Assembly: GCF_003315205.1 (NCBI RefSeq)
Contig: NZ_QNRR01000008.1
Span: forward strand, 186,001 to 250,000
Length of the DNA: 64,000 bases
Direction: 5' to 3'
Source: Roseimicrobium gellanilyticum
GTDB lineage: Bacteria; Verrucomicrobiota; Verrucomicrobiia; Verrucomicrobiales; Verrucomicrobiaceae
Shown here in pieces: positions 1 through 8,547 of this stretch; positions within the stretch are counted from its first letter, which is position 1, and each line of letters starts with the position of its first letter. The translations under genes and the position numbers were made by a program. Below the pieces are notes generated by a model, which saw only the letters and a list, made by a program, of their open reading frames with translations, made no database searches and was not told where the DNA came from.

Positions 1-143
1 CACCGGGCATTGCGGTGCAGTTTGTGAAGTGTGGACTCACGCACGGCATGGTCTCTCCGCAGCACCATGTGTACCGGAGACGGATGCATGGCATGCAGGA
101 GAATGGTGATGTGCTGCTGCGGGCGGGGAAGGTGACGGTGTGA
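1..143 (+). CDS. C-terminal end of an unidentified protein (partial)
   Basis: The third forward frame is open from the left edge to a TGA at 141-143, giving about 46 visible residues that end in LLRAGKVTV. The piece is rich in His, Met and Arg (for example HHVYRRRMHGM) and shows no motif I can assign. The gene begins outside the window. It converges on the DUF1501 gene, with an inverted-repeat element between the two stop codons. That it is coding is inferred from the open frame and from the repeat starting only 9 bp after the stop. The product is unknown. Confidence 0.45.
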   Translation, partial: PGIAVQFVKCGLTHGMVSPQHHVYRRRMHGMQENGDVLLRAGKVTV

Positions 144-152
144 ATTGGCTTT

Positions 153-246
153 AACGCAAAGCAACAAAGCAGCAAAGGATGCTGAGGAGAGCGAGCTTCC
201 GCTGGCTCATCAGATTTCAATCTTTGCTGCTTTGTTGCTTTGCGTT
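153..246. repeat. Inverted-repeat element, AACGCAAAGC family, copy 1
   Basis: A perfect 25-bp inverted repeat has arms at 153-177 and 222-246 around a 44-nt loop. Each arm is built from GCAAAGC/AGCAAAG-type units and begins AACGCAAAGC. The element fills the gap between two convergent stop codons at 143 and 259, so here it could act as a bidirectional terminator. Related elements at 14561-14699 and 21263-21430 have similar arms but unrelated interiors. Confidence 0.8.
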
Positions 247-258
247 TCGCCTCTGGAG

Positions 259-1662
259 CTACGCAAAGATCTCTTTCACCACGCGGCCATGCACGTCCGT
301 GAGGCGGAAGTCGCGGCCGGCGTAGCGGTAGGTGAGTTTCTCGTGATCGAGGCCAAGCAGCGCGAGGATGGTTGCGTGCCAGTCGTGGATGTGGACTTTG
401 TCTGATACGGCCTCATAGCCGTAGTCATCGGTGGCGCCATAGGAGAGGCCACCTTTCACGCCGCCGCCCGCCATCCAGAGGGTGAAGCCCTTGTTGTTGT
501 GGTCGCGTCCATCACCGGACTGCGCGTGCGGGGTGCGGCCAAACTCACCGCCCCAGATGACGAGGGTGTCCTTGAGCAGGCCGCGTGCTTGCAGGTCGGT
601 GAGGAGACCGGCGATGGGCTTGTCGATGTTGTTGCAGTTGCGCTCCAGATCCGCAGTGAGATTGCGGTGGTGGTCCCAGTTGCCGTGGGAGACTTCAATA
701 AAACGCACGCCGGACTCGGCGAGCCGACGCGCCATGAGGCACTGGCGGCCGAAGGTGTCCGTGCCTTCATCACCGATGCCGTACAGCTTCTTTGTGGCTT
801 CGGATTCCTTTTCGATATCCATCACCTGGGGAGCCACGTTCTGCATGCGGAAGGCGAGTTCATTGCTCTCGATGACGCCTTCGATCTGTGGCTCGTACGC
901 TTCCTGCTGGAGCTTTGCCTTGTTGAGCGTCTGGATGAAATCGAGCTGTGTGCGCTGTGCTTCCGTCGTGTAACGAGGGTTCGCGATGTTGCTGATGGTT
1001 TGAGGCGAACCGCCACCATAGCGTCGGCCAGCACCGCCGCCTCCGGGGAAGTTGGAACCGATGCGCGTGCCCTGATAGATCGCGGGAAGAAAGGAGCTGC
1101 CATAGTTCCTGGCACCGCCCTGGGGCGCGGGATTGATGGTGATGAAGCCTGGGAGATTTTCATTCGTCGTGCCCAGTCCGTACAGAGTCCATGAACCAAG
1201 CGAGGGCCGGATGAATTGCGCGGTGCCGGTGTGCATCTGAATCACCGCCTGGGGATGGTTCGGCATGTCCGTGTGCATGGAGCGCACGAGGCAGAGATGG
1301 TCGGCGTGCTTTGCGACTTCCGGAAACAACTCGGAGATCCACAGGCCGCTGCGTCCGTGCTGGGAGAATTTCCAGGGAGAACCCAACAACGTGGCTGGAC
1401 CACCGCGACCACGGCCGGATTCTTTTCCAGTGTCCGCAGTCAGCTTGGGTTTGTAGTCGAAGGTGTCCACATGCGAGGGAGCACCGGGCATGAAGAGGAA
1501 GATGACCCGCTTCGCACGCGGAGCGAAGTGAGCGGGCTTGGGCGCGAGTGGCGAGGTGGCAGCCGCGCCCCAGGTGGAAAGTGCTGAGAAAGCGAGGTAA
1601 CCAAAACCAGCAGAGGTGCCTTGCAGGAAGCTGCGTCGCGAGAAGGGAATGGCAGTATTCAC
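259..1662 (-). CDS. DUF1501 domain-containing exported protein
   Basis: This 467-residue protein belongs to the DUF1501 family, sulfatase/phosphatase-fold proteins that are abundant in Planctomycetes and Verrucomicrobia. The N-terminus carries a twin-arginine signal (SRRSFLQG, residues 8-15), so Tat export is expected. Family-typical stretches include FLFMPGAPSHVDTFDYKP, HTDMPNHPQAV, GGEFGRTPHAQ and GRDHNNKGFTLWMAGGG, whose His and Asp residues probably bind metal. The start is GTG at 1662. It follows the PSCyt1/DUF1549 gene by 28 bp on the same strand, so the two are probably cotranscribed. This pairing is characteristic of the phyla. The substrate is unknown. Confidence 0.9.
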   Translation of the reverse strand: MNTAIPFSRRSFLQGTSAGFGYLAFSALSTWGAAATSPLAPKPAHFAPRAKRVIFLFMPGAPSHVDTFDYKPKLTADTGKESGRGRGGPATLLGSPWKFSQHGRSGLWISELFPEVAKHADHLCLVRSMHTDMPNHPQAVIQMHTGTAQFIRPSLGSWTLYGLGTTNENLPGFITINPAPQGGARNYGSSFLPAIYQGTRIGSNFPGGGGAGRRYGGGSPQTISNIANPRYTTEAQRTQLDFIQTLNKAKLQQEAYEPQIEGVIESNELAFRMQNVAPQVMDIEKESEATKKLYGIGDEGTDTFGRQCLMARRLAESGVRFIEVSHGNWDHHRNLTADLERNCNNIDKPIAGLLTDLQARGLLKDTLVIWGGEFGRTPHAQSGDGRDHNNKGFTLWMAGGGVKGGLSYGATDDYGYEAVSDKVHIHDWHATILALLGLDHEKLTYRYAGRDFRLTDVHGRVVKEIFA

Positions 1663-1690
1663 GTGGGAGACAGGTTTGGGTTCTCGATGA

Positions 1691-4174
1691 TCAGTTCAGG
1701 AAGCGGAATTCCGCGGAAGCCATGAGCGCCTGGCAGAAGGCGCTCCACGCGTACATGGTGATATCGGCATCTTTGGCGCTCTTTGCCTTTGCCGCGTCCT
1801 GCGCGTACTCGCTGAAGAAGGTGCGTGTGGCCAGGATCTCCTGCTGCGTGGGGGCACGGCCAAAGGCGAGCCAGTAGGCATTCACCACGCGTGTGGGATT
1901 GTCCTTGGAGGAATCATACACGCGCCGTGCGAACGCATCACTCAAGGCGATGACCTGGGCGTTGTTCATCAGGTAGAGACTTTGCGAGGGGACGTTGGTG
2001 GTCTCGCGGTCGCCGGTGACGAGTGCTGGATTGGCAAAGTCAAAGAGCGCGAGCGCCTCTGGCACCACATCACGAATGAGTGGCAGATACACGGAGCGAT
2101 ACCTGGTGGGCTGCTGCGTGGCCTGGTAGAAGCGGAAGATGGCCTCACGACCTTCGCCCGTGACGCGTGACACGGGTGAGCCCGGCGGTGGATAGAAATC
2201 AATCTCGCCACTGACGGAGAGCATGGCATCACGCAGAGACTCCGCATCGAGACCGCGTGTGCTCATGCGCCAGAAGAGGGTATTGTCCGGATCTGCGGCG
2301 AAGTTCTGCGGAGCGTGCTGGCTCGAGAGCTGGTAGGTACGGCTGAGCACGATCTCGCGCACCATCTTCTTCACGGACCATCCGTTCTCCATGAAACGAA
2401 GGGCGAGCCAGTCCAGCAACTCGGGATGGGAGGGCTTCTCGCCCATGGCACCGAAGTTATCCACGGAAGCTACAATGCCGCGACCGAAGAGCCAGCGCCA
2501 CATGCGGTTCACCATCACGCGCGCGGTCTGGGGATTCTCCGTGCTGGCGAGCCAGTTCGCGAGGTCGAGCCTCCCGCTGCCCTTCGTGACTTGCGGTGGC
2601 GTGGAGGGGAACATCACCTGCACAAAGCCGCGTGGCACCATCTCGCCCGGCTGGGTGGCTTCACCCCGATTGAAGAGCGGGCTGTTGACGGGAGTCCTGC
2701 GCTCATACACGCCCATGGCGAGGATGCGGGCGCTGCCATCTTCCGCGTAGCGATTGATCTGTCCTTTGAGCTCGCTGGTCTGCTGGCGCACGGCGAGCAG
2801 ACGGAAAGCGTCGATCTCCTTGCCACTGCGGCGTGCAGCCATGGCCTCCTGCTGGCGTTCGGCGCGGGTGTCGTCGAGTTGTTTCATGCGGCGGGCGAGA
2901 TCCGCGCGTGCAGAGGCGCTGATGCCCTCGAAGCCCGGGGCCATGCCGGAGTCACGACCAAGCTCGATGAGGTCGGATGGTTGATTGTTTTGTATCACAC
3001 CATTGGTGCCATACAGCGTCTCGCTGCTCAGGAAGATGCCGGCGAGGGCGTAGTAGTCCTTCTGAGGGATGGGGTCGAACTTGTGATCGTGGCAGCGGGC
3101 GCAGGCCACTGTGGTGCCGAGCACGGCCTGGGTGAGAGTATCTATTTGTTCATCCGCCACTTCGAGTGCGAACTGGCGCGGGTTGCGTTCGTTGTGCGGC
3201 TTCGTGCCGATGGCGAGGAATCCCGTGGCCACGATCTTCTTGCTCTGGTCCACCGCATCCTTGAAGGGCAACAAATCACCCGCGACCTGCTGACGGATGA
3301 ACTCGTTGTACGGCATGTCCTCGTTGAAGGCTCCAATCACCCAGTCGCGATAGCGCCAAGCGAAGGGGTAGGGGACATTGATGTCCTTCCCGCTGGACTC
3401 CGCATAGCGCGCGACATCCAGCCAGTGGCGGCCCCAGTATTCGCCGAAGCGCTCTGATGCGAGAAGATTGTCCACTACCCGCGTGAGAGCCTCCGGTGAG
3501 GCATCCTTCATGAAGGCCTGAATCTGATCCAATGTGGGAGGCAATCCTGTGAGGTCAAAGGTCACACGGCGCAGCAGATCCAGCTTCTGCGCATCGGCCA
3601 CGGGTTGCAGTCCCTTTTCTTCGAGCTTTGCGAGGATGTAGCGATCGAGATCCGATCTTGGCCATGCGGTGTTTTTCACTTCAGGCACCGGCGACTTCTT
3701 CGGCGGCTGGTAGGCCCAGAACTTCCGGCCTTCCACGACATCGATGTCTTTCTTCTTCCATTGTGAGGCAGCGTTGCCTGCATCTGCCACCTGCTCACCG
3801 CGTGGATCCGGTGCTCCCATCTTCACCCATGCCTCGAAGTCGGCGATGACACTCGCGGGGAGCTTGCCCTTGGGTGGCATCTCCATGTCCTTGTTGCCAT
3901 AGCGGATGGCTTCGATGAGCAGGCTGTCCGTAATCTTGCCCGGCACTACTGCGGGACCGGTATCGCCGCCGTGCAGCGTGGCTTCCTTCGTATCCAGCAT
4001 CAGGCCGCCCTTGACCTTCTTGGACTGGGTGGAGTGGCACTCGTAGCACTGCTCCACCAGCACGGGGCGTATCTTCCGCTCGAAGAAGTTGCGCTGTTCG
4101 TCGGTGAGTTCGCCATGAACAGCACCGGCCTGAGCGGCCAGGACCAGAAGCAGGCTGAAGGTGGAGCGTTTCAT
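1691..4174 (-). CDS. PSCyt1 / DUF1549 / DUF1553 cytochrome-like secreted protein
   Basis: The protein has 827 residues when started at ATG 4174, which gives a signal peptide (MKRSTFSLLLVLAAQAG, then cleavage near VHG). Residues about 25-120 form a planctomycete-type cytochrome c domain with a CYECH heme motif at residues 43-47. DUF1549 follows from about residue 140 (FDLTGLPPT, HWLDVARYAES, CARCHDHKFDPI), and DUF1553 takes up the last third (NRMWRWLFGRGIVAS, NQTSF-like C-terminal region). An upstream ATG at 4252 would add 26 non-signal-like residues and is disfavoured. The pair with DUF1501 is a well-known conserved unit of unproven function, often proposed to act in periplasmic oxidation of polymers. 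Confidence 0.9.
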   Translation of the reverse strand: MKRSTFSLLLVLAAQAGAVHGELTDEQRNFFERKIRPVLVEQCYECHSTQSKKVKGGLMLDTKEATLHGGDTGPAVVPGKITDSLLIEAIRYGNKDMEMPPKGKLPASVIADFEAWVKMGAPDPRGEQVADAGNAASQWKKKDIDVVEGRKFWAYQPPKKSPVPEVKNTAWPRSDLDRYILAKLEEKGLQPVADAQKLDLLRRVTFDLTGLPPTLDQIQAFMKDASPEALTRVVDNLLASERFGEYWGRHWLDVARYAESSGKDINVPYPFAWRYRDWVIGAFNEDMPYNEFIRQQVAGDLLPFKDAVDQSKKIVATGFLAIGTKPHNERNPRQFALEVADEQIDTLTQAVLGTTVACARCHDHKFDPIPQKDYYALAGIFLSSETLYGTNGVIQNNQPSDLIELGRDSGMAPGFEGISASARADLARRMKQLDDTRAERQQEAMAARRSGKEIDAFRLLAVRQQTSELKGQINRYAEDGSARILAMGVYERRTPVNSPLFNRGEATQPGEMVPRGFVQVMFPSTPPQVTKGSGRLDLANWLASTENPQTARVMVNRMWRWLFGRGIVASVDNFGAMGEKPSHPELLDWLALRFMENGWSVKKMVREIVLSRTYQLSSQHAPQNFAADPDNTLFWRMSTRGLDAESLRDAMLSVSGEIDFYPPPGSPVSRVTGEGREAIFRFYQATQQPTRYRSVYLPLIRDVVPEALALFDFANPALVTGDRETTNVPSQSLYLMNNAQVIALSDAFARRVYDSSKDNPTRVVNAYWLAFGRAPTQQEILATRTFFSEYAQDAAKAKSAKDADITMYAWSAFCQALMASAEFRFLN

Positions 4175-4267
4175 GCCGGTTGAAGGGTGAGCGGGTGATG
4201 CATCATTCAACCGTGGTGACGTGTGAAGGTTGCAGGCAGTTACGTGCAACAAACACGGTGGCAGGCG

Positions 4268-5149
4268 CTACCGCTGCAGCTCCTTGAAGGCGGCGCGGAA
4301 GTTTGCGAGCACGGGCGAGTCGTCCTTCTTCCTCCAGACGAGCACGGTGGGCACCCTCGGGAGAGTCGAAGGCAACGCCCGGAAGACGAGGCCCGGACGC
4401 TTCACCTGGCGCAGGGTATCGGTGACGGGGGCAATGCCGAATCCGGCGGAGATGAGCCACATCTTGATCTGGATATCATGGGCATACTGCACCGGACGGG
4501 GCGCTGCGCCCGCTTTCGCGCACGCTGCGAGGAAGGTGTCGTAGTAGCCGTGCTGGACCCGGGGATCCATCATGACGAGCCCTTCGCCATCAAAGTCCTG
4601 CCACCTGAGTGTCTTCAGCTTGGCAAGGCGATGCCCGGCTGGCATGGCGAGGACCTGGCCGGATTCGTCCACCAGCATGGACTCGAAGTCGGCATAGCCC
4701 ACCGGGGGGCGCAGCAGGCCCACATCCAGCTCGCCACTGCGCAGGCGGGTGATCTGATCCGGGCTGGTGAGATCGAAGAGGGAGAGCTGCACCCCGGGAT
4801 AGGTCTGATGGAAGCCACGCAAGATGCGTGCGAGCCAGGCATTGGCTGCCGGAGCGAGCACGCCCACGCGCAAGTGACCCACGAGGCCGTGCTGGGCATT
4901 TCGTGCGCGATTTTCCGCCTGAGTGGCCGACGCCAGCACGGTGCGCGCCTCCGCAAGAAACACGCGACCGGCATGCGTGAGCGACACGGAGCGGGTGGTG
5001 CGGTGAAAGAGCTGCACGCCCAGTTCATCCTCAAGGGATTTGATCTGCGAACTCAGCGCAGGCTGGGCGAGGTGCAGGATCTCGGCGGCACGGTGGAAGT
5101 TCAACGTGTCCGCCACCGCGGTGAAATAGCGCAAATGGCGTAGTTCCAT
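4268..5149 (-). CDS. LysR-family transcriptional regulator
   Basis: A full-length 293-residue LysR regulator. The winged helix-turn-helix spans residues about 1-60 (MELRHLRYFTAVADTLNFHR start, then AQPALSSQIKSLEDELG and LFHRTTRSVSLTHAG). A type-2 periplasmic-binding-like effector domain runs from about residue 90 to the end. It is divergent from the RND efflux operon across a 120-bp gap, the usual arrangement for LysR proteins that control their neighbour. The probable role is therefore effector-dependent control of the pump and of itself. The ligand is not predictable from sequence. N-terminal similarity is of the CatR/BenM type. Confidence 0.92.
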   Translation of the reverse strand: MELRHLRYFTAVADTLNFHRAAEILHLAQPALSSQIKSLEDELGVQLFHRTTRSVSLTHAGRVFLAEARTVLASATQAENRARNAQHGLVGHLRVGVLAPAANAWLARILRGFHQTYPGVQLSLFDLTSPDQITRLRSGELDVGLLRPPVGYADFESMLVDESGQVLAMPAGHRLAKLKTLRWQDFDGEGLVMMDPRVQHGYYDTFLAACAKAGAAPRPVQYAHDIQIKMWLISAGFGIAPVTDTLRQVKRPGLVFRALPSTLPRVPTVLVWRKKDDSPVLANFRAAFKELQR

Positions 5150-5269
5150 ACGATTCGGTAATCAGGTTGGATTAATACATTCCATATATCAGTGCGGGAG
5201 CAATCTTGTATTGGGCATTTTGCGCCATTCATGGCAGCCATCCGTACTTCCCGAAAAGGAATCACTGCC
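5150..5269. promoter_or_regulatory. Divergent control region between LysR gene and RND operon
   Basis: This 120-bp gap must hold promoters for both directions. At 5175-5187 the sequence ATACATTCCATAT has ATA and TAT half-sites around 7 bp and fits the T-N11-A pattern of LysR boxes. It lies about 25 bp from the regulator start. A purine-rich AAAAGGA at 5254-5260 lies about 9 bp before the pump ATG at 5270 and can serve as its ribosome-binding site. The LysR box is a weak pattern match only. Confidence 0.35.
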
Positions 5270-8200
5270 ATGTGGATTGTCCGCCTCGCGCTTCGCCGCC
5301 CCTACACTTTCATCGTTGCGGCGCTGGTGCTGCTGCTCATGACGCCGTTCATGCTGATGCGGACGCCGACGGACATCTTCCCGTCCATCAACATCCCGGT
5401 GATCTCGGTCATCTGGCAGTACCAGGGGCTGAGTCCCCAGGAGGTGGAGCAGCGCATCATCTACAATCATGAGCGCTCCCTCAGTGCGACGGTGAATGAC
5501 ATCGAGCACATCGAATCGAATTCCTACAATGGCGTGGGCATCATCAAGGTGTTCCTCCGCCCCGGCGCCTCCGTGGATGCGGGCGTCGCACAGCTCACCG
5601 CGGTGGCGCAGACCATTCTTCGCCAAATGCCCCCTGGTCAGACGCCACCGTTGGTGATCCGTTACAATGCCTCCACGGTGCCCATCCTGCAGTACGCTTT
5701 CACGAGCGACAAGATGTCCGAGCAGGCGATCTATGACACAGCGCAGACACAGGTGCGCGTGGGCCTCTCCAGCACGCAGGGGGCGCAGCTTCCGTGGCCG
5801 TATGGCGGCAAGACGCGCGTGGTCTCCGTGGACCTGGACCTCACAGCGCTGAAGGCGAAGAACCTCACCGCACGCGATGTGGTGAACGCCATGGATGCGC
5901 AGAACCTCATCCTGCCGGGTGGCACCGCGAAGATCCAGGAGACGGAATACAACGTGGGTGTGAACAGCAGCCCGCGCATGCTGGAGGAGCTGAACAACCT
6001 CCCGGTGAAGACCGTGAATGGCGCCACCATCTATGTGAAGGATGTGGCCCAGGTGCGCGATGGCTACCAGCCGCAGCAGAACATCGTGCGCAAGGATGGC
6101 GTGCGCGGCGTGCTGCTCACGGTCATGAAGAGCGGCATGGCTTCCACTCTGGACGTCGTAGACGGCGTAAAGGCCCAGCTGCCGAAAATCATGAGCGGCT
6201 TGCCGCCAGAGTTGAAGGTGGAGGAGTTCGCGGACCAGTCTGTTTTCGTAAAAGCGGCGGTGAGTGGCGTGGTGCATGAGGGCATCATCGCGGCGGCGCT
6301 CACGGCGTTGATGATTCTGCTCTTCCTGGGGTCGTGGAGGAGTACTTTGATTATCGCGATTTCGATCCCGCTTTCGGTGCTGTGCTCCATCGCGGTGCTG
6401 AGTGCGCTGGGTGAGACCATCAACCTGATGACGCTGGGTGGGCTTGCGCTCGCCGTGGGCATCCTGGTGGATGATGCCACGGTGGAGATTGAGAACGTGC
6501 ACCGGCACATGAGCATGGGGAAACCCTTTATCCAGGCCATCCTCGATGGCTCCAAGGAAATCGCGCTACCTGCGTTCGTGTCCACGCTGTGTATCTGCAT
6601 CGTGTTCGTGCCGATGTTTTTCCTCACGGGGGTGGCGCGGTATCTCTTCGTGCCGCTCGCCGAGGCGGTGGTGTTTGCGATGATGGCGAGCTACTTCATC
6701 TCCCGTACGCTGGTGCCTACGCTCATCATGTTCCTCTACAAGAACGTGCCGCATCATGAGGAAGGCGCTGCTCATGTGGCGAAGAAGGTGCCTCTCTGGC
6801 AGCGGCCGTTTGTGGCATTCTACCAGGCGTTTGAGCGCGGCTTCACGAAGTTCCGCGCTGGCTACCAGCGCCTGCTCGCTGCGGTGTTGCAGAAGCGTGT
6901 GGCGTTCGTGCTCATCTTCATCCTGCTGTGTGGCGGCTCCCTGGCCCTGGTGCCGCAGCTCGGTCAGGACTTCTTCCCCACGGTGGATGCAGGTCAGATC
7001 AAGCTGCACCTGCGGGCTCGCAGCGGTACGCGCATCGAGGAGACGGCGCGTCTCGTGGACAAGGTGGAGGAGGTGATCCGCAAGGAGATTCCTGAAGAGG
7101 AACTCGCGGGCATCCTGGACAACATTGGCATCCCGAACTCGGGCATCAGTCTTTCCTATTCCAACAATGGTCTGTACGGCACGGGCGATGCCGATGTGCT
7201 GGTATCGCTGAAGCATGGACACAGTCCGACAGAGGAGCACATCCGTCGCTTGCGCCTGCGGCTGAATCAGGAATTCCCCGGCACTACATTCTATTTCCTG
7301 CCTGCGGACATCGTGAGCCAGACACTGAACTTCGGTCTGCCTGCGCCGTTTGACGTGCAGATCTATGGGCGCGATCAAGCAGGCAACCGTGCGGTCGCGG
7401 CAAGGCTCGCGGAAAAGATTCGCGCCATTCCCGGTGCGGTCGACGTGCGCGTGCAGCAGGCCGCAGATCAGCCGCAGTTCACGGTGAATGTGGATCGCGA
7501 CAAGGCACAGGAGATTGGACTTACCGAGCGCGACGTGGCGAACTCCGTGCTGCTCAGCCTGAGCGGCAGTGGACAGGTGCAGCCACTGTATTGGTTGAAC
7601 CCAAACAACGGCATCCAGTACCTCATCAATGCCCGCACGCCGGAGCATGAGATGAGTTCGCTGGCGAATCTCGAAGCCATCCCGGTGAGTCGCAGCCAGG
7701 CAGGTGAGGGTGATGGGCAGCTCCTCTCGAATCTCGCGACGCTACAGCGAGGCCAGGGACCGGGCGTGATCTCCCACTACAACGTGCAGCCGGTGATCGA
7801 CATCTTTGGAGGTGTGAGCGGTCGCGATCTCGGTGGCGTGGTGCGCGATGTGCAGAAGCTGGTGAAGGAAGTGGAGCATGAGCTTCCGCGCGGCAGCTTC
7901 ATCGTGGTGCGTGGTCAGGCGGAGACGATGCAGAGCAGCTTCCAGGGACTTGCTGCTGGTCTCGTGATGGCCGTCGTGCTGATTTACATGCTCCTCGTGG
8001 TGAATTTCCAAAGCTGGACGGATCCGTTCATCATCATCACTGCGTTGCTTGGCGCCATCACGGGCGTGGTGTGGGGGCTCTTCCTCACACAGACCACGCT
8101 GAGTGTGCCGGCGCTGATGGGCGCCATCATGAGTCTGGGTGTGGCCACGGCGAACTCGGTGCTCATTGTGAGCTTCGCGCGAGATGAGGTGCGACAAGGC

Positions 8201-8506
8201 GCCTCGCCGCTGAAGGCTGCGTTCAATGCAGGCAGCACGCGCATCCGGGCGGTGCTCATGACCGCGCTGGCGATGATCATCGGCATGGTGCCCATGAGTC
8301 TGGGCGTGGGTGAAGGTGGCGAGCAGAATGCGCCACTCGCCCGCGCGGTGATTGGTGGTCTGACGGTTGCCACGTTTGCCACGCTCTTCTTTGTGCCTGC
8401 GGTGTTTGCCCTGCTGCACCGTCGTCGCGAGCAGGTGATGGATCCTCTGCTTCGTGAAGAAGACGATGAGATCAGCGAGCTGCCTGCTCAGACTGCGACG
8501 GCTTAA
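5270..8506 (+). CDS. RND efflux pump, inner-membrane permease
   Basis: The 1078-residue permease has standard AcrB/MexB length. The start at ATG 5270 gives the classic N-terminus MWIVRLALRRPYTF running into TM1. An upstream ATG would add 26 residues and has no ribosome-binding site. A first large periplasmic loop is followed by the TM4 proton-relay motif VGILVDDATVEIENVHR, with the paired Asp residues of the drug-exporting (HAE) type. A second repeat half follows (TM7 near AFVLIFILLCGGSLALVPQL, then a second loop). This supports export of hydrophobic compounds by proton antiport. The adaptor gene follows after 41 bp. No TolC-like channel gene is nearby, so a channel must be supplied from elsewhere. 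Confidence 0.93.
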   Translation: MWIVRLALRRPYTFIVAALVLLLMTPFMLMRTPTDIFPSINIPVISVIWQYQGLSPQEVEQRIIYNHERSLSATVNDIEHIESNSYNGVGIIKVFLRPGASVDAGVAQLTAVAQTILRQMPPGQTPPLVIRYNASTVPILQYAFTSDKMSEQAIYDTAQTQVRVGLSSTQGAQLPWPYGGKTRVVSVDLDLTALKAKNLTARDVVNAMDAQNLILPGGTAKIQETEYNVGVNSSPRMLEELNNLPVKTVNGATIYVKDVAQVRDGYQPQQNIVRKDGVRGVLLTVMKSGMASTLDVVDGVKAQLPKIMSGLPPELKVEEFADQSVFVKAAVSGVVHEGIIAAALTALMILLFLGSWRSTLIIAISIPLSVLCSIAVLSALGETINLMTLGGLALAVGILVDDATVEIENVHRHMSMGKPFIQAILDGSKEIALPAFVSTLCICIVFVPMFFLTGVARYLFVPLAEAVVFAMMASYFISRTLVPTLIMFLYKNVPHHEEGAAHVAKKVPLWQRPFVAFYQAFERGFTKFRAGYQRLLAAVLQKRVAFVLIFILLCGGSLALVPQLGQDFFPTVDAGQIKLHLRARSGTRIEETARLVDKVEEVIRKEIPEEELAGILDNIGIPNSGISLSYSNNGLYGTGDADVLVSLKHGHSPTEEHIRRLRLRLNQEFPGTTFYFLPADIVSQTLNFGLPAPFDVQIYGRDQAGNRAVAARLAEKIRAIPGAVDVRVQQAADQPQFTVNVDRDKAQEIGLTERDVANSVLLSLSGSGQVQPLYWLNPNNGIQYLINARTPEHEMSSLANLEAIPVSRSQAGEGDGQLLSNLATLQRGQGPGVISHYNVQPVIDIFGGVSGRDLGGVVRDVQKLVKEVEHELPRGSFIVVRGQAETMQSSFQGLAAGLVMAVVLIYMLLVVNFQSWTDPFIIITALLGAITGVVWGLFLTQTTLSVPALMGAIMSLGVATANSVLIVSFARDEVRQGASPLKAAFNAGSTRIRAVLMTALAMIIGMVPMSLGVGEGGEQNAPLARAVIGGLTVATFATLFFVPAVFALLHRRREQVMDPLLREEDDEISELPAQTATA

Positions 8507-8547
8507 CGTATCGATTTTTTTCCCTTTAAAACCCCACCTTTCATTCC

